From positions 1-64,000 of the forward strand of contig CAZCGU010000001.1 in the NCBI GenBank assembly GCA_964498525.1: 64,000 nucleotides of DNA, in the 5' to 3' direction. Within the stretch, counting starts at the first letter, position 1. Each line of letters begins with the position of its first letter. The translations under genes were made by a program, and so were the position numbers. The DNA is from DTU098 sp964498525. Its GTDB lineage: Bacteria; Bacillota; Desulfotomaculia; Desulfotomaculales; Pelotomaculaceae. Below the pieces are notes generated by a model. It ran no database searches. It saw only the letters and a list, made by a program, of their open reading frames with translations, and was not told the DNA's origin. Below are positions 17,507 to 26,990 of the stretch, piece by piece.

Positions 17507-18238
17507 GTGCAGCACGAGCTTCTGGCCAAGCAGAAGGAACGCCTTTTGAGGGAAAAAGCGGCTTTGCTGAAGCGAATTGAGTTTATGGATGAGCAAGGGC
17601 ACGGAGGGCTGGGAACACCCCTGGGTGATTCAATTGGTGAGCTGTCAATCTATGACAATCACCCCGCGGATATCGGCTCGGAAATGTTTGAGCGGAGCAA
17701 GGATTTTGCCCTGCGGGAAAGTGCCATGATTACAGTTGCCGCAATTAATCAGGCTCTGGATAGTATCAGCAAGGGGACTTACGGTTTTTGTGAAGTGTGC
17801 GGCCGCGAAATCTCCCTGGAAAGGCTCCAGGCGATACCCTCCACAACACTTTGCCATAACTGTAAAGAAGCTGAGGAAGAGATTCCGCACAGGGAGCAGA
17901 GGCCTGTTGAAGAGGAAGTCTTGGGCAAACCCTTTGCCAGAACCTTTACTGACGCCACCGGGGCTATTGTCTATGACGGGGAAGACGCCTGGCAGGAGGT
18001 TGCCCGTTATAGTGAAACCACCGATGAATGGTCAAGGGGAGGTTCCTATTATGGTTATTCCGGGTTTGACATAGCGGAAGACAGGGGGGCAGTGGAGGAA
18101 GTAGACAACATCCCCTACGAAGTGGGTGACGACGGGGTATTTTACAAAGATTTCCGGGGAGTGGACGATGAGAGTTCTCCCGGGGAAAAAGAAGATGTTG
18201 GTATTGAACACAAAAAAGACAGGTACCGTGGGAACTAA
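17507..18238 (+). CDS. TraR/DksA-family zinc-finger protein, YteA type
   Basis: A 243-residue protein. The N-terminal part is a helical hairpin; the conserved stretch GDSIGELSIYDNHPADIGSEMFERSKD (in pieces, about residues 43-70) is typical of YteA. The C4 zinc finger CEVCGREI...TTLCHNC lies at about residues 97-121. The C-terminal acidic tail of about 110 residues is characteristic of the Firmicute YteA group. DksA-like proteins bind in the RNA polymerase secondary channel, but YteA has no proven target; a stress or sporulation role is conjecture. The GTG start follows GGAGGTGCAAGG. Confidence 0.85.
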   Translation: MQHELLAKQKERLLREKAALLKRIEFMDEQGHGGLGTPLGDSIGELSIYDNHPADIGSEMFERSKDFALRESAMITVAAINQALDSISKGTYGFCEVCGREISLERLQAIPSTTLCHNCKEAEEEIPHREQRPVEEEVLGKPFARTFTDATGAIVYDGEDAWQEVARYSETTDEWSRGGSYYGYSGFDIAEDRGAVEEVDNIPYEVGDDGVFYKDFRGVDDESSPGEKEDVGIEHKKDRYRGN

Positions 18239-18557
18239 TAACCACAAAGTAAATTAGTTGCCCATCCGGTGCAGTTTATCAGCAGTTTAAGGTATTTGCA
18301 ATAGCGCCTTTTACCTGCTTTTTGCGGCTGTTTAGCGGGGGATACAAGCAAAGGAGCACCAGGGCCTGACCCAGGTTTTCTTTGGAGCATACCTTTACCT
18401 GGCCAAAAAAGTAAATCGGTAACAGGATTTGCCGGAGTGGTTTATAATGTCGTGGGATGATATTTTACCTTAAATTGTCCGGCGGTGATCAGAACAGCTG
18501 GAAAAGATGGTGCGGCCGGCCGGCTGCCCGGATGCGCCGGTGTAAAATGCAAAAATG
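18239..18557. other. Convergent intergenic gap without a recognised gene
   Basis: About 320 bases between the 3' ends of two opposite genes. I see GC-rich inverted patches (around 18510-18535, CCGGC/GCCGG) but no clear T-tailed terminator, ORF or promoter. Confidence 0.5.
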
Positions 18558-19037
18558 CTAATGCAGCGACTTTTTTGTTTCGTTGGGGCGGTTTGACTCC
18601 AGTAATTCTTTGAGCTCCTGCTGTTGTTCTTCATTCAAAAGATCCTTTATGGCCAGGGAATCCTGGGCTACTTTTTCCGACATATAAATAGGGGTCTCTG
18701 TACGCAGGGCCAGAGCAATAGCGTCACTGGGGCGGGAATCGAGAACCAGCTCCTGGCCGCTGTGCCACATGTGGATTTCGGCAAAATAGGTTCCATCCCG
18801 CACGTCATTAATGATAATCATACTGAGCTTTGCCTCGAGACGGTCACAGACGCTTTTTAAAAGGTCATGGGTCAGGGGACGGTCCAAACGGATACCCTGC
18901 AGGGCAAAAGCAATGGCGTGTGCCTCAAAGGGGCCTACCCAGATGGGAAGTGCCTTTAACTCCTTTTCATCCAGCAACAGGACCACAGGATTCATCATGA
19001 CATCGTAGGCGATTTCCTTCACCTTAACTGGGATCAT
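18558..19037 (-). CDS. Bifunctional nuclease domain protein (DUF151)
   Basis: A 159-residue cytoplasmic protein of the DUF151/BFN family. Seen are the start MIPVKVKEIAYD, the LPIWVGPFEAHAIAFALQG segment (about residues 28-46) and the strongly conserved LDSRPSDAIALALRTETPIY (residues about 99-118). Related proteins from plants have been reported to have DNase and RNase activity; the bacterial role is not settled. GGTGAG lies about 7 bases before the ATG. It is a single-gene unit facing the CDF transporter gene. Confidence 0.9.
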   Translation of the reverse strand: MIPVKVKEIAYDVMMNPVVLLLDEKELKALPIWVGPFEAHAIAFALQGIRLDRPLTHDLLKSVCDRLEAKLSMIIINDVRDGTYFAEIHMWHSGQELVLDSRPSDAIALALRTETPIYMSEKVAQDSLAIKDLLNEEQQQELKELLESNRPNETKKSLH

Positions 19038-19482
19038 CTTTTCTCACCTTCTTTCGAGGGCTGATTTATTTTAAAATAGGAAGTATTTTCAGGGTTTCTA
19101 TACCTGTATTCTAAAAGCAAATGGCGTAGAATGTCAAACCGGTTCTAATTAGAATTTTTATATATATTACGTAAATAACGTGCCTGTTTTCATATATTAA
19201 AACATAACGGATTAGCATTTCTATGTTATACCATTAATTATATCACAGTCTGAGTTTTTTAGAAGCTCATAGAAAGTTGTTAAAAACACGGCAAGACAGA
19301 TTACGGTTCTATTTAATCCTGGCCGCCATTGTCGCCCTGTTGAACGTGTGCTATACTTTTTTTAAGCAGGCCAGACATAAAACTGGCGTGCTGGCGCAGC
19401 GGTGTCGCCCGCAGGAATTCATTTGCTTAACAGCAGTGATTTTCTCGGGCTGTTTACATTTTCGAATGGGGATGGGTCCGTA
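19038..19482. other. Divergent promoter gap between DUF151 and CDF genes
   Basis: About 445 bases, AT-rich in the first half (19060-19260), holding the start regions of both divergent genes. A 68-codon frame with one hydrophobic segment (19277-19483) ends at a TAATG junction with the CDF start but lacks a ribosome-binding site, so it is not called as a gene. Confidence 0.4.
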
Positions 19483-20445
19483 ATGAATGAAAAGATCAGG
19501 GCAGCCCGTCTGTCCATTGCCTCCAATACAGTTCTTACCCTGGCCAAACTGGTTGTGGGGCTCATTATGAATTCTGTTAGCGTACTATCCGAAGCCATTC
19601 ACTCCGGCCTGGATTTAGCCGCCGCTTTTATCGCTTTTTTTTCAGTCAGGGAATCATCCAAACCAGCCGACGAGCATCATCCTTTTGGTCATGGTAAATT
19701 CGAAAATGTTGCGGGAATACTGGAAGCAATCCTAATCCTGGTGGCTGCAGCCATGATTATTGTAAGCGCCTACCCAAAGCTCCGTGGTCAGACGGAGATC
19801 CACTCCCTTGGTCTGGGAGCGGCAGTGATGGGTATTTCGGCCCTGGTCAATTTTTTCGTATCCAGGGAACTCATGCGGGTGGCCAGAAAAACCGAATCCC
19901 CCGCGCTGGCTGCGGATGCCTGGCATTTGCGAACAGACGTTTACACCTCGCTGGGTGTTTTTGCCGCTATTATTGCTATTAAGTTTACCGGCCTGACCAT
20001 TTTAGACCCGCTCATTGCCATAGGCGTAACTTTTTTAATTGTTCGTGCAGCCATACAGCTGATTATAGAGTCCATGCGCAGCATCCTTGATGTGCAGCTT
20101 CCGGAAGAGGAACAACAAATTATCAAAGAAATCATCTCTAAATATTCGTCCCAATACTTGGAATATCACGATCTAAAAACACGAAAAGCCGGTTCCCAGC
20201 GTTTTATTGTGTTTCATCTGGTTGTTCCGGGGGGAAGGGCCGTAAGTACAGTCCACGCTGTTTGCGATCAGATTGAAGAGGAAATTCGCAAACAGTTTAA
20301 GGGTGCAAACGTTTTAATTCACACAGAACCCTGTTACCAGCAGTGCGCCGGCTGCGTCCAGAGTGGAAGACAACTCCCGGACCCCGCCGGAGACAAAACC
20401 AATTGTGAACAGCCATTAGAGGGTAACCGCTTACCGGAAATATAA
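19483..20445 (+). CDS. Cation diffusion facilitator family transporter
   Basis: A 320-residue membrane protein that exports divalent metals (Zn, Mn, Fe or similar) in exchange for protons. It shows the N-terminal helix pair, SEAIHSGLDLAAAFIAFF (about residues 36-53) with the metal-site Asp, HHPFGHGKFENVAG (about residues 66-79), the second site in ADAWHLRTDVYTS, and the cytoplasmic C-terminal domain with HDLKTRKAG. The C-terminus ends in a Cys-rich tail (CYQQCAGC) which may bind metal. ATG 19483 follows GGGGATGGG by about 6 bases; a longer upstream frame lacks a start site. Metal specificity is not evident. Confidence 0.93.
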   Translation: MNEKIRAARLSIASNTVLTLAKLVVGLIMNSVSVLSEAIHSGLDLAAAFIAFFSVRESSKPADEHHPFGHGKFENVAGILEAILILVAAAMIIVSAYPKLRGQTEIHSLGLGAAVMGISALVNFFVSRELMRVARKTESPALAADAWHLRTDVYTSLGVFAAIIAIKFTGLTILDPLIAIGVTFLIVRAAIQLIIESMRSILDVQLPEEEQQIIKEIISKYSSQYLEYHDLKTRKAGSQRFIVFHLVVPGGRAVSTVHAVCDQIEEEIRKQFKGANVLIHTEPCYQQCAGCVQSGRQLPDPAGDKTNCEQPLEGNRLPEI

Positions 20446-20459
20446 TTCCGGTTTTTTTG
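20433..20459 (+). terminator. Intrinsic terminator after the CDF transporter gene
   Basis: ACCGGAA and TTCCGGT form a 7-bp stem with a 6-base loop, followed by TTTTTTG. It overlaps the last codons. Confidence 0.75.
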
Positions 20460-20517
20460 TTTTTTACTTATATTTAACTAGATGAGTGACCATACTATTT
20501 AAAAAGGAGGTGGGAAG

Positions 20518-20793
20518 TTGCTTATGACTTCAACGCTGACTGAATATTTTGTTGGTGTTCAGCACCGCTTGCCCCAAGAGGCCGAAAGGGTTATGAAGGC
20601 CCTTGATGAACACGGTCCCATGAACAAAGAAGAACTATCCCTTACTGCAAAAGTAAAAAGAGCTGTGCTCGATCATGTGGTCATGCAGTTGTATGCCCTT
20701 GGGCTGATTGATGTTGCCACAGAAGGGAAAAGTAAAATGTGCAGTCTGACAACACTGGGGTGGGATTTTATCAGCATCAGCAGCGCCGGTTAG
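20518..20793 (+). CDS. Small winged-helix-like protein
   Basis: A 91-residue cytoplasmic protein. Residues 20-75 look like a winged helix-turn-helix: ERVMKALDEHGPMNKEEL, KVKRAVLDHVVMQLYALGLIDV and a hairpin with SKMCSLTTLGWDF. It is probably a small DNA-binding protein, but the target is unknown. AAAGGAGG lies 7 bases before TTG 20518; ATG 20524 is an alternative. It stands alone upstream of recJ with its own terminator. Confidence 0.75.
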   Translation: MLMTSTLTEYFVGVQHRLPQEAERVMKALDEHGPMNKEELSLTAKVKRAVLDHVVMQLYALGLIDVATEGKSKMCSLTTLGWDFISISSAG

Positions 20794-20814
20794 GTCATAA
20801 ACCGGCTATTTTTC
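20785..20814 (+). terminator. Intrinsic terminator after the winged-helix gene
   Basis: GCCGGTT and AACCGGC pair across the stop codon, followed by TATTTTTCTT. Confidence 0.65.
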
Positions 20815-20912
20815 TTGTATTCCGTATTTTTCAGTACTGTACAGGTATTTATAAGTTATAGCTGGTCTTCTCGTTGCCAAACAGACTTGGGTAGATTATA
20901 ATCTTATTATCT

Positions 20913-23603
20913 ATGAAAAATATTCCTAAACGTCAAGAAAAAATATGGCATGTACAGGCATCCTATCCGGTGCTTAGTGAGATATTTGCACATGAATTAA
21001 AGATTTCACCTGTCACAGCCCAGTTGCTGATCAACCGGGGCATCTATACAGTGGAGCAAGGACGCGCCTTTTTGGGCAGCGAACTGGCAAGACTGCACAC
21101 CCCTTATCTGTTGAAGGATCTCAAAAAGGCCGTTGACCGGATCCTGAAGGCAGCCGGGGCGGGGGAAAGGATCCTTCTCTACGGAGATTATGACGTTGAC
21201 GGAATTACTTCGACAGCGCTCCTGGCAAGGGTTTTTCAACGTTTAGGAGCAGATGTCCACAATTATTTGCCCCATAGGATTACGGAAGGCTACGGACTTC
21301 ATCTTGCCCCCCTGCAATGGGCCAAAGAAAATGGATTCGGACTGGTTATTACCCTGGACTGCGGAATAAATGCCCTGGAAGAAGCCCTGTGGGCGCAAAA
21401 TAACGGCCTTGATTTGATTATTACCGACCACCACGAACCGCCATTGGAGATACCAAAGGCTTTTGCCGTCGTAAATCCCAAAAGGCAGGACTGCCCGTAC
21501 CCGTTTAAAGAACTGGCCGGTGTTGGTGTCGCCCTGAAAGTTGCCCAGGCTGTCTTAAAAGAGGCAGGCATGGGCAGCGAGGCCTGGCAGGAATATCTGG
21601 ATCTGGCCTGTCTGGGGACCATAGCCGATATCGTCCCCCTTCGCGGAGAAAACCGGATTCTGGTTAAACACGGTCTATTAAGATTGGCCCGTACGGAAAA
21701 TTTGGGTCTCAGGGCTTTAATGGCAGCAAGCGAAGTAGGGAAAAATAATACCGTTGGTACCGGGGAAGTGGGTTTTAGCCTTGCCCCCAGACTGAACGCG
21801 GCCGGCAGAATGGGCAATTCCGAAGCCGCCCTGAGGCTTTTACTTACAGACAATATTGCCGAAGCCTGGGAAATAGCCAGCGAATTAAACCGGTGCAACC
21901 AGGAGCGTCAAAAAATTGAATCCGGCGTGCTGGCAGAAGCGCTTCATCTCCTTCAGGCTAAACCCGATCTTACCGCCACACGTGTGCTGGTTCTGGCTTC
22001 GGAGAGCTGGCATGCGGGTGTTATTGGTATCGTCGCATCCCGCCTGGTGGAAATGTTGCATCGTCCGGTGCTGTTAATAGCCGTTGAGGGAAAAGAAGGA
22101 AAAGGCTCGGCCAGGAGCATACCGGGTTTTCACCTTTACCAGGCCCTGGAGAATTGCTGTAAACATTTATTGAATTTTGGCGGACATGCCCAGGCAGCCG
22201 GGTTCACCATTGATAGCGGCAAAGTTAATGATCTGGACCAGGAGATCAACCATTACGCCGCAAAGGTACTCATGGAAGAGAAAACACTTCCCCGCCTGGA
22301 GCTGGACGGCATTATTGACGGCTGTCAGATTGACGAAAAATTAATTGAAGAATTGGAGAAATTAAGTCCCTTCGGTCAGGCCAACCAGCGGCCCCTGCTT
22401 TGCTGCCGGAAGGCAATAATCCTGGAAAGCCGTGGTGTGGGCAGAAACGGCAGCCACTTAAAATTAAAGCTAAGAATAAAAAATAAACCCCTGGATGGCA
22501 TCGGTTTTAACTTAGGGAACTGCCTGGAAACCGTTGCCGCAGCTGAGGCGGTTGATCTTGCTTTCGTTCCAGCGATAAACGATTATAACGGGAAACGATC
22601 AATTCAATTGGAAGTAAAGGATCTGTCTGCGGCGGCTTCGCTGGATATCCTGGACCAGGACGAAAAATTTGATCTTTATTCCGGGTCAGGGTATTGCGAT
22701 GGCAACCTGGAATTAACCAATGTCACGCACTTTGATTTGTTTACACCGGAATTTGTCCGGGATGTCCTTGCGAACAAGTTTTTTTTACCTGACAGTGATA
22801 GTAATCAAACAACAAAGGAATTGTTTCGTGGTCTGTCCCTGATTGACCAGCGCGGCATCCTGGATCGGCCGGCACAGCTGGCAAAACTGGCAAGCTGCGG
22901 TGAGCCCACCCTGGTAATTACTTCTTGCGGTTATCAAACCATTGAACTTGCCCATTTTCTTCATTTAAACGGTCATGCCCGGCGCGATCAAACAGGCTGC
23001 CTTAATGAGACTGTTTCCGGAGAACAAAGGGACCGCATTGCGGCCAGGTTTGAGACAGGGCAAATCAAAACTGTCATTGCAACTTCTAACACAGCAGGTT
23101 CCGTTATTCCCCACGCCCGGGAATTGGTGCTGTACCATCTACCCTTTAACGACATAACCTGCTCTTGTCTGGCTGAAACAATGTCCCCGGATGGCCGTCT
23201 ATATCTTCTATTTGGGCCGGAAGACCATGCGGTTAACAAAGCCTGGCTTGAAATTATGGCCCCCCAAAGGGGTTGCCTGGCAAAATTTTATAGCTTATTA
23301 AGGCAAAAAAGCAAGGAAGGTACCCTGGGGCATACTACCCCCGGGGATCTTGCCCGAGCCCTGACCTTAACTGGTTGTCCACATTTCGAGGCTTGTACGG
23401 CTGGGATAGCCCTGGAAATATTCCAGGAACTGGGGCTCCTGGATAAGGAAGACCGGAAGCAAACATTAAGTATAAAACTGCTTTCAGCTCCCTCAAAGAA
23501 GAAAGATCTGCATGAATCCCGCACCTACCGTTGTCTTCAATCAATTAAAAATAATTCCCTTGACTGGATGGGGAAGATTCTAAACGATCCCGTACTTTCC
23601 TAA
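20913..23603 (+). CDS. recJ: Single-stranded-DNA-specific exonuclease RecJ, long form
   Basis: An 896-residue 5'-3' single-strand exonuclease used in recombination and mismatch repair. The DHH domain has YGDYDVDGITSTALL (about residues 90-104) and ITDHHEPP (about 172-179); the DHHA1 domain has HAGVIGIVASRLVE and GGHAQAAGF (about 368-380 and 428-436); an OB-type domain follows (LSPFGQANQRPLL). The remaining roughly 330 residues are a C-terminal extension like that of Firmicute RecJ proteins, but longer than the Bacillus protein. It may carry a degenerate helicase-like fold; this is inference. The ATG has no strong ribosome-binding site. apt and relA follow, a conserved Firmicute order. Confidence 0.94.
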   Translation: MKNIPKRQEKIWHVQASYPVLSEIFAHELKISPVTAQLLINRGIYTVEQGRAFLGSELARLHTPYLLKDLKKAVDRILKAAGAGERILLYGDYDVDGITSTALLARVFQRLGADVHNYLPHRITEGYGLHLAPLQWAKENGFGLVITLDCGINALEEALWAQNNGLDLIITDHHEPPLEIPKAFAVVNPKRQDCPYPFKELAGVGVALKVAQAVLKEAGMGSEAWQEYLDLACLGTIADIVPLRGENRILVKHGLLRLARTENLGLRALMAASEVGKNNTVGTGEVGFSLAPRLNAAGRMGNSEAALRLLLTDNIAEAWEIASELNRCNQERQKIESGVLAEALHLLQAKPDLTATRVLVLASESWHAGVIGIVASRLVEMLHRPVLLIAVEGKEGKGSARSIPGFHLYQALENCCKHLLNFGGHAQAAGFTIDSGKVNDLDQEINHYAAKVLMEEKTLPRLELDGIIDGCQIDEKLIEELEKLSPFGQANQRPLLCCRKAIILESRGVGRNGSHLKLKLRIKNKPLDGIGFNLGNCLETVAAAEAVDLAFVPAINDYNGKRSIQLEVKDLSAAASLDILDQDEKFDLYSGSGYCDGNLELTNVTHFDLFTPEFVRDVLANKFFLPDSDSNQTTKELFRGLSLIDQRGILDRPAQLAKLASCGEPTLVITSCGYQTIELAHFLHLNGHARRDQTGCLNETVSGEQRDRIAARFETGQIKTVIATSNTAGSVIPHARELVLYHLPFNDITCSCLAETMSPDGRLYLLFGPEDHAVNKAWLEIMAPQRGCLAKFYSLLRQKSKEGTLGHTTPGDLARALTLTGCPHFEACTAGIALEIFQELGLLDKEDRKQTLSIKLLSAPSKKKDLHESRTYRCLQSIKNNSLDWMGKILNDPVLS

Positions 23604-23658
23604 AACAGATTAACTGCATAGGGATCAGGATAATCAACAAACGAGGAGGGTAACATCA

Positions 23659-24177
23659 TTGGACTTTAAAAGTAAAATCAGAGAAATAAGGGATTATCCC
23701 CGGGAAGGAATCAATTACAAGGACATATCTACCCTCCTTATCGACAACGAGGCCTATAATAAGGCCCTTCTTGAGTTAGCCAAACAATGCAAGCACAAAC
23801 AAGCAGACCTGATCGTCTGCCCCAAAGCCAGAGGGTTGACAATCGGCGCCCCTTTAGCCTATATCCTTGGCGCCGGTTTGTTTGTCATTAAAAACCGGGG
23901 CATGATGCCGGAAGACGACGCCCTGACCTGGTACAATAACCAGGATTTCGGGGGTGAGTCTGTCGAGGTTGATACAATAATTCAACAGGATTTAAAGGTC
24001 CTTGTTGTAGATGAGTTGCTCGCCACAGGAGGTACTGCTGCCGGCGCCATTAAACTTATTGAAAAACTGGGTGGCGATGTAGTGGGGACGGTTTTCCTGA
24101 TCGAACTTACAGGACTGGGTGGCAGGGTAAAATTGACGGATTATGATACAATATCATTGGTTCAGTACAACTATTAG
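23659..24177 (+). CDS. apt: Adenine phosphoribosyltransferase
   Basis: A 172-residue purine salvage enzyme that makes AMP from adenine and PRPP. It starts with the family pattern IREIRDYPREGINYKDIS and keeps CPKARGLTIGAPLAY (about residues 54-68) and the PRPP-binding loop VLVVDELLATGGTAAGAIKL (about residues 114-133). Length is normal. The TTG start sits behind ACGAGGAGG. relA starts 16 bases after its stop; the recJ-apt-relA order is typical of Firmicutes. Confidence 0.95.
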   Translation: MDFKSKIREIRDYPREGINYKDISTLLIDNEAYNKALLELAKQCKHKQADLIVCPKARGLTIGAPLAYILGAGLFVIKNRGMMPEDDALTWYNNQDFGGESVEVDTIIQQDLKVLVVDELLATGGTAAGAIKLIEKLGGDVVGTVFLIELTGLGGRVKLTDYDTISLVQYNY

Positions 24178-24193
24178 AGGGAAATGATTTTTT

Positions 24194-26500
24194 ATGGATA
24201 ACCTCGCCTGTCTCTCTTCCGGGCAAACCCAGGATTCCCCGGCGGAAAACAATAAACCGGAAGTAAAAGGACTGACAGCAAAGCCACAGGATCTGGATCA
24301 CAAGGCAGCGCTGGAAGAACTGGGCCAATTAATCAAGGCCTACAATTCTAAAGCGGATATATCCGTTATTCAGTCTGCCTACGAATATGCAGAAGGAGCC
24401 CACCGGGAACAAAAACGGTTTTCAGGTGAGCCCTATATTATCCATCCCCTGGAAGTGGCCAAAATTCTTGCTGAATTAGAGCTGGACCCGGAGACAATTA
24501 TGGCGGGGCTGCTCCATGATGTGGTTGAGGATACGGGGAAAACCCTGGAGGATATAGCTGAAAAGTTTGGAAGTGAAGTTGCGCTTCTGGTGGACGGGGT
24601 AACCAAACTCAGCAGGATTGAGTATAAATCCAAGGAAGAGCAGCAGGCAGAAAATTTGCGCAAGATGTTTTTGGCTATGGCCAAGGATATTCGGGTTATA
24701 CTTATTAAGCTGGCCGACCGTCTGCACAACCTGCGCACACTGAAATATCACCCTGTGCCCAAACAGGTGGAGATTGCCAAGGAAACTTTGGAAATATTCG
24801 CGCCCCTGGCACACCGTCTGGGAATTTATCGAATTAAGTGGGAATTGGAAGATTTATCCTTTCGCTTCAAAGAGCCAGAACGCTATTTTGAATTAGTGGA
24901 AAGGATAGCCAATACACGCAAAAAGAGGGAGGAAAATATCCATTATGTAATTGGCTTTCTGTTGGATAAACTCGGTGCCATGGGCATTTCTGCCGAGATT
25001 GAAGGCCGGCCCAAGCACCTTTATAGTATAAATGAAAAAATGATTGATCAGCAGGTGGACCTTAACGAAATTTATGATGTTATGGCTGTACGCTGCCTGG
25101 TGCAAACTGTGCGGGATTGTTATGCCACTTTGGGAATTGTTCACACAATGTGGACACCTATCCCCGGAAGGTTTAAAGATTTTATTGCCATGCCCAAATC
25201 AAACATGTACCAATCCCTGCACACAACTGTGATGGGTCCCCTGGGGGAACCCCTGGAGATTCAAATTCGCACCATGGAAATGCACAGGACAGCCGAATAT
25301 GGAATTGCGGCTCACTGGCGCTACAAGGAAGGCAGCAAGGGTGACCGCGAGTTTGATAAAAAGTTGGCCTGGTTGCGCCAGCTTTTAGACTGGCAGCATG
25401 ATTTGAGAGATGCTAGGGAGTTTATGGAGAACCTTAAAATTGACTTATTTGCTGACGCCGTGTTTGTTTTTTCACCGAAGGGGGACGTTCTGGAGCTGCC
25501 GGCGGGTTCGGTGCCCCTTGACTTCGCCTACCGGATTCATACGGATGTTGGTCACCGTTGTATCGGGGCTAAAGTAAACGGCCGGATTGTACCTTTGGAT
25601 TATGCTCTTAAGAATGGCGATATCGTAGAGATTTTGACTTCGAAGAACAGCGCGCCAAAGCGGGATTGGCTTAACATAGTCAAAACCTCCCAATCCAAAA
25701 CTAAAATAAAACAATGGTTTAAGAAAGAAAACCGTGAAGAAAATATTCTCAAAGGAAAAGAGTACCTTGAGCGGGAAGCAAGAAAACAGGGACTAGAAGC
25801 AGATTTTTTAAAGCTGGAAAAACTCTTGGAAATAGGCAAAAAACTAACCTTTTTCAATCTTGATGAACTCTACGCCGCCATCGGAGACGGTGTTGTAACA
25901 GCAAACAGCATCCTTAGCAAAATAAGGCTGGAGGAAGCTAAAACAGAGAAAAAAGGATTACTGGCGGAAGAAGTTCAAGCTTTAAAAAATGAAGTCAGGC
26001 CATCAACCGGGTGGGGTAAACCTACGCAGGGAATCAGGGTCAAAGGAATAGACAACCTTCTGGTGAGGCTTTCCCACTGCTGTAACCCTGTGCCCGGTGA
26101 TCCTATTCAAGGATATATTACCCGGGGCCGGGGCATATCAATCCACCGTAGTGATTGCAGGAATATTATCACCTATATGCAGTGCGAAAGGGACCGTCTA
26201 ATTGAGGTGGCTTGGGACAAGGAGTTCACAGATCCCTTTCAGGTTAAACTAGAAATAAACGGGATGGATCGGGCAGGTTTCCTGAGCGATGTTATGGCTG
26301 TCCTCGTTGATATGAAAATCAGCGCCAATTGGGTCACAGCCAGGGGGAAAAAGGACGGCGGGGCGGTCATTGATCTGGTGCTGGAAATGAAAGGCCTGGA
26401 ACAGTTCGAACATATATTGAACAGAATAAAAAGAATTAAGGATGTTTATGACGTAAAGCGGGTCAGTTTCAGCGGACAGCCTCAGAATCCGCTCAATTGA
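24194..26500 (+). CDS. relA: Bifunctional (p)ppGpp synthetase/hydrolase
   Basis: A 768-residue Rel enzyme that makes and degrades the alarmone (p)ppGpp in the stringent response. In order: HD hydrolase domain with GLLHDVVEDTGKT (about residues 107-119), synthetase domain with GRFKDFIAMPKSNMYQSLHTT (in pieces, about 322-342), TGS domain with VFVFSPKGDVLELP (about 423-436), a zinc-finger-like region with SHCCNPVPGD and a C-terminal ACT domain. HD and synthetase motifs are both intact, so both activities are expected. It has about 40 extra N-terminal residues. dtd follows 17 bases later. Confidence 0.96.
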   Translation: MDNLACLSSGQTQDSPAENNKPEVKGLTAKPQDLDHKAALEELGQLIKAYNSKADISVIQSAYEYAEGAHREQKRFSGEPYIIHPLEVAKILAELELDPETIMAGLLHDVVEDTGKTLEDIAEKFGSEVALLVDGVTKLSRIEYKSKEEQQAENLRKMFLAMAKDIRVILIKLADRLHNLRTLKYHPVPKQVEIAKETLEIFAPLAHRLGIYRIKWELEDLSFRFKEPERYFELVERIANTRKKREENIHYVIGFLLDKLGAMGISAEIEGRPKHLYSINEKMIDQQVDLNEIYDVMAVRCLVQTVRDCYATLGIVHTMWTPIPGRFKDFIAMPKSNMYQSLHTTVMGPLGEPLEIQIRTMEMHRTAEYGIAAHWRYKEGSKGDREFDKKLAWLRQLLDWQHDLRDAREFMENLKIDLFADAVFVFSPKGDVLELPAGSVPLDFAYRIHTDVGHRCIGAKVNGRIVPLDYALKNGDIVEILTSKNSAPKRDWLNIVKTSQSKTKIKQWFKKENREENILKGKEYLEREARKQGLEADFLKLEKLLEIGKKLTFFNLDELYAAIGDGVVTANSILSKIRLEEAKTEKKGLLAEEVQALKNEVRPSTGWGKPTQGIRVKGIDNLLVRLSHCCNPVPGDPIQGYITRGRGISIHRSDCRNIITYMQCERDRLIEVAWDKEFTDPFQVKLEINGMDRAGFLSDVMAVLVDMKISANWVTARGKKDGGAVIDLVLEMKGLEQFEHILNRIKRIKDVYDVKRVSFSGQPQNPLN

Positions 26501-26517
26501 GGTAAGGGGGAAATTGT

Positions 26518-26967
26518 TTGCGTGCCGTTGTCCAGAGGGTTGTCCGGGGTTCTGTTACAGTGGAAGGCAGCAAGGTCTGTGAAATTGGACCCGGTCTTGT
26601 TGTACTCCTGGCCGTCGGGCGCGGCGACACTGCGGAGGATTCCCGGTACCTTGCCGGAAAGATAGCCAACCTGCGAATCTATGAAGATACTGAGGGGAAA
26701 ATGAACCTTTCGGTTCTTGATAGAGGCGGGTCGCTTATTGTAGTATCCCAGTTTACCCTTTACGGGGATTGCCGGAAGGGAAGAAGGCCGGGCTTTACCG
26801 AAGCAGCCCTGCCCGGCGATGCGCGGAATCTGTACAATATATTTGTGCGGGACCTGGAAGCGCTGGGGCTCAAGGTGGCAACCGGACACTTTAAAGAGCA
26901 GATGCTGGTGGAGATTCTAAATGATGGCCCTGTTACGCTGCTCCTGGATAGTAAAAAGGGCTTTTAA
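26518..26967 (+). CDS. dtd: D-aminoacyl-tRNA deacylase
   Basis: A 149-residue proofreading enzyme that frees tRNAs from D-amino acids and from mischarged glycine. The start RAVVQRVVRGSVTVEG, the catalytic motif LIVVSQFTLYGDCRKGRRPGF (in pieces, about residues 74-94) and the C-terminal NDGPVTLLLDS are diagnostic. The TTG start follows AAGGGGGAAA. It lies directly after relA, its usual place in Firmicutes, and is followed by the metallo-hydrolase. Confidence 0.95.
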   Translation: MRAVVQRVVRGSVTVEGSKVCEIGPGLVVLLAVGRGDTAEDSRYLAGKIANLRIYEDTEGKMNLSVLDRGGSLIVVSQFTLYGDCRKGRRPGFTEAALPGDARNLYNIFVRDLEALGLKVATGHFKEQMLVEILNDGPVTLLLDSKKGF

Positions 26968-26990
26968 ACAAACCGGAGGTGTCGAAAAAT

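Noticed and set aside
19277..19483. 68-codon frame with one hydrophobic segment ending at a TAATG junction with the CDF transporter start
   Set aside because: The junction suggests coupling, but there is no ribosome-binding site before its TTG, the C-terminal half looks random and no family is recognised.
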